From: Pantanalinema sp. GBBB05
Lineage (GTDB): Bacteria > Cyanobacteriota > Cyanobacteriia > Leptolyngbyales > Leptolyngbyaceae
Direction of reading: 5' to 3'
DNA length: 64,000 nucleotides
NCBI GenBank assembly: GCA_016743235.1
Contig: VRZD01000015.1
Location: 1 to 64,000 of the forward strand
This document shows positions 63,212 to 64,000 of this stretch, one piece after another. Each line of letters starts with the position of its first letter. Positions within the stretch are counted from its first letter, which is position 1. Made by a program: the position numbers and the translations under genes. The notes below the pieces were generated by a model that saw only the letters and a list, made by a program, of their open reading frames with translations, was not told the origin of the DNA and made no database searches.

Positions 63212-64000
63212 TTAGGCTTTGGCGCCAACAGTGGCAGTTTCGCGGTCTTGCAGCCATTCTGCCTGGTCATTATTGAAAGGCGAGATTTCGCGTAACCGTT
63301 TGACGATTCCCGGCATCACCTCTAGGACGCGATCGACTTCGGCATCCGTGGTGTATCTCGATAAGCTGAACCGGATCGAACCGTGTAGGGTGGTGTAGGG
63401 CAAACCCATGGCTCGCAACACATGGGAGGGTTCTAATGAGCCAGAGGTGCAGGCGGAACCGGAGGAGGCGCAAATGCCATATTGGTTCAACAACAGCAGA
63501 ATGGCTTCACCTTCAATGTACTTAAACCCAATGTTGCTGGTATTGGGTAGGCGTTCGGTGAGATGCCCGTTAACTTCACAGTCGGAGATAGCGGCTAATA
63601 ATCCCCGTTCCAGGCGATCGCGGAGCCGAGTTTCCCGCTGCATGTATTTGAGTTCAAAATTCGCGATCTCGGCAGCTTTACCCATCGCAATCATGCCAGG
63701 GACATTCTCAGTACCCGCCCGGCGACCCCGCTCCTGATGCCCCCCAAGCAGTAAGGGACGGAAGCGGAACCCACGCCGTACATATAAGACTCCAATTCCT
63801 TTTGGAGCATGGAGTTTGTGACCAGAGATCGTCAGCAAATCGATCGTGCTGGTTTTCATGTTGAGGTTGAGCTTACCAGCTACTTGTACGGCATCGACAT
63901 GGAAAGCGGCTCCATATTCTTTCGCGATCGCCCCGATCTGCTCAATTGGGAAAATCACCCCCGTTTCATTGTTGGCATACATGGTGGAAACCAGAGCGGT
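63212..64000 (-). CDS. nifS: Cysteine desulfurase NifS (5' part outside the window)
   Basis: The frame is open to the right edge, so the N-terminal part is missing; about 262 residues are present. The PLP Lys is in LTISGHKLHAPKG, and the active Cys in CASSGSACTSGSLEPSHVL. It takes sulfur from cysteine for Fe-S cluster assembly on NifU. The gene order nifS-nifU-nifH is the usual cyanobacterial one; nifB and fdxN would be expected beyond the edge. Confidence 0.97.
   Translation of the reverse strand, partial: TALVSTMYANNETGVIFPIEQIGAIAKEYGAAFHVDAVQVAGKLNLNMKTSTIDLLTISGHKLHAPKGIGVLYVRRGFRFRPLLLGGHQERGRRAGTENVPGMIAMGKAAEIANFELKYMQRETRLRDRLERGLLAAISDCEVNGHLTERLPNTSNIGFKYIEGEAILLLLNQYGICASSGSACTSGSLEPSHVLRAMGLPYTTLHGSIRFSLSRYTTDAEVDRVLEVMPGIVKRLREISPFNNDQAEWLQDRETATVGAKA

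Overview
The window comes from a nitrogen-fixing, very probably filamentous cyanobacterium. It carries the palindrome GCGATCGC (HIP1) many times, several gene families that are largely cyanobacterial (DUF3155, DUF3370, DUF3611, a CCB-type cytochrome b6f assembly factor), the aerobic chlorophyll cyclase AcsF, bilin-type GAF sensor kinases, and a molybdenum nitrogenase cluster together with CnfR (PatB), the low-oxygen nif activator. nifHDK are contiguous and uninterrupted, and the cnfR-nif layout recalls non-heterocystous Leptolyngbya-type strains. That last assignment is inference.

Layout. 1-3.2 kb: the 3' end of a giant repeat adhesin with 300-bp tandem repeats, a Calx-beta domain and a beta-propeller. 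3.3-7 kb: a PBP4-like peptidase, an orphan m5C methyltransferase and a decayed IS4-like element. 7-9 kb: small genes and a structured, terminator-rich intergenic stretch. 9-16.2 kb: a TPR membrane protein and sensory genes (CBS-PAS-PAS-GAF-PAS kinase, lone PAS protein, GAF kinase). 16.8-36 kb: mostly housekeeping and stress genes (dacB, csbD, a TerB-like gene, sbcC, glsB-like, rsmD-hisH, purU, Pmp3-like, Nudix), plus a serine-recombinase homologue without its catalytic serine that overlaps an unknown gene by 4 bp. 36.4-46.7 kb: response regulator, PadR regulator, CCB factor, two more sensor kinases, SLH porin-like protein, EamA transporter and FKBP isomerase.

46.9-64 kb is a low-oxygen and nitrogen-fixation island. 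acsF and hemN are divergent. After a decayed receiver-domain fragment and a small XRE regulator with a palindrome at its start comes a minus-strand trio: a TPR-like helical protein, a cysteine-dioxygenase-like cupin with an in-frame TAA, and an ArsC-like nitrogenase-associated protein. A 773-bp AT-rich gap with a perfect TGTA-N8-TACA NtcA-type site separates the trio from cnfR. cnfR converges on the main minus-strand nif operon nifS-nifU-nifH-nifD-nifK-nifV-nifZ-nifT-[2Fe-2S] ferredoxin.

How it fits together: NifS and NifU supply Fe-S clusters, NifV makes homocitrate for FeMo-co, NifZ assists P-cluster maturation of NifDK, and NifHDK is the enzyme. CnfR senses low oxygen through its ferredoxin-like domain and switches nif on, while HemN allows tetrapyrrole synthesis without oxygen. 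The nif spacers are not plain: hairpins lie 10-12 nt after the nifH and nifK stop codons, and the nifD-nifK spacer has a G-rich tract followed by a C-rich tract. No tRNA, rRNA or CRISPR array was recognised.
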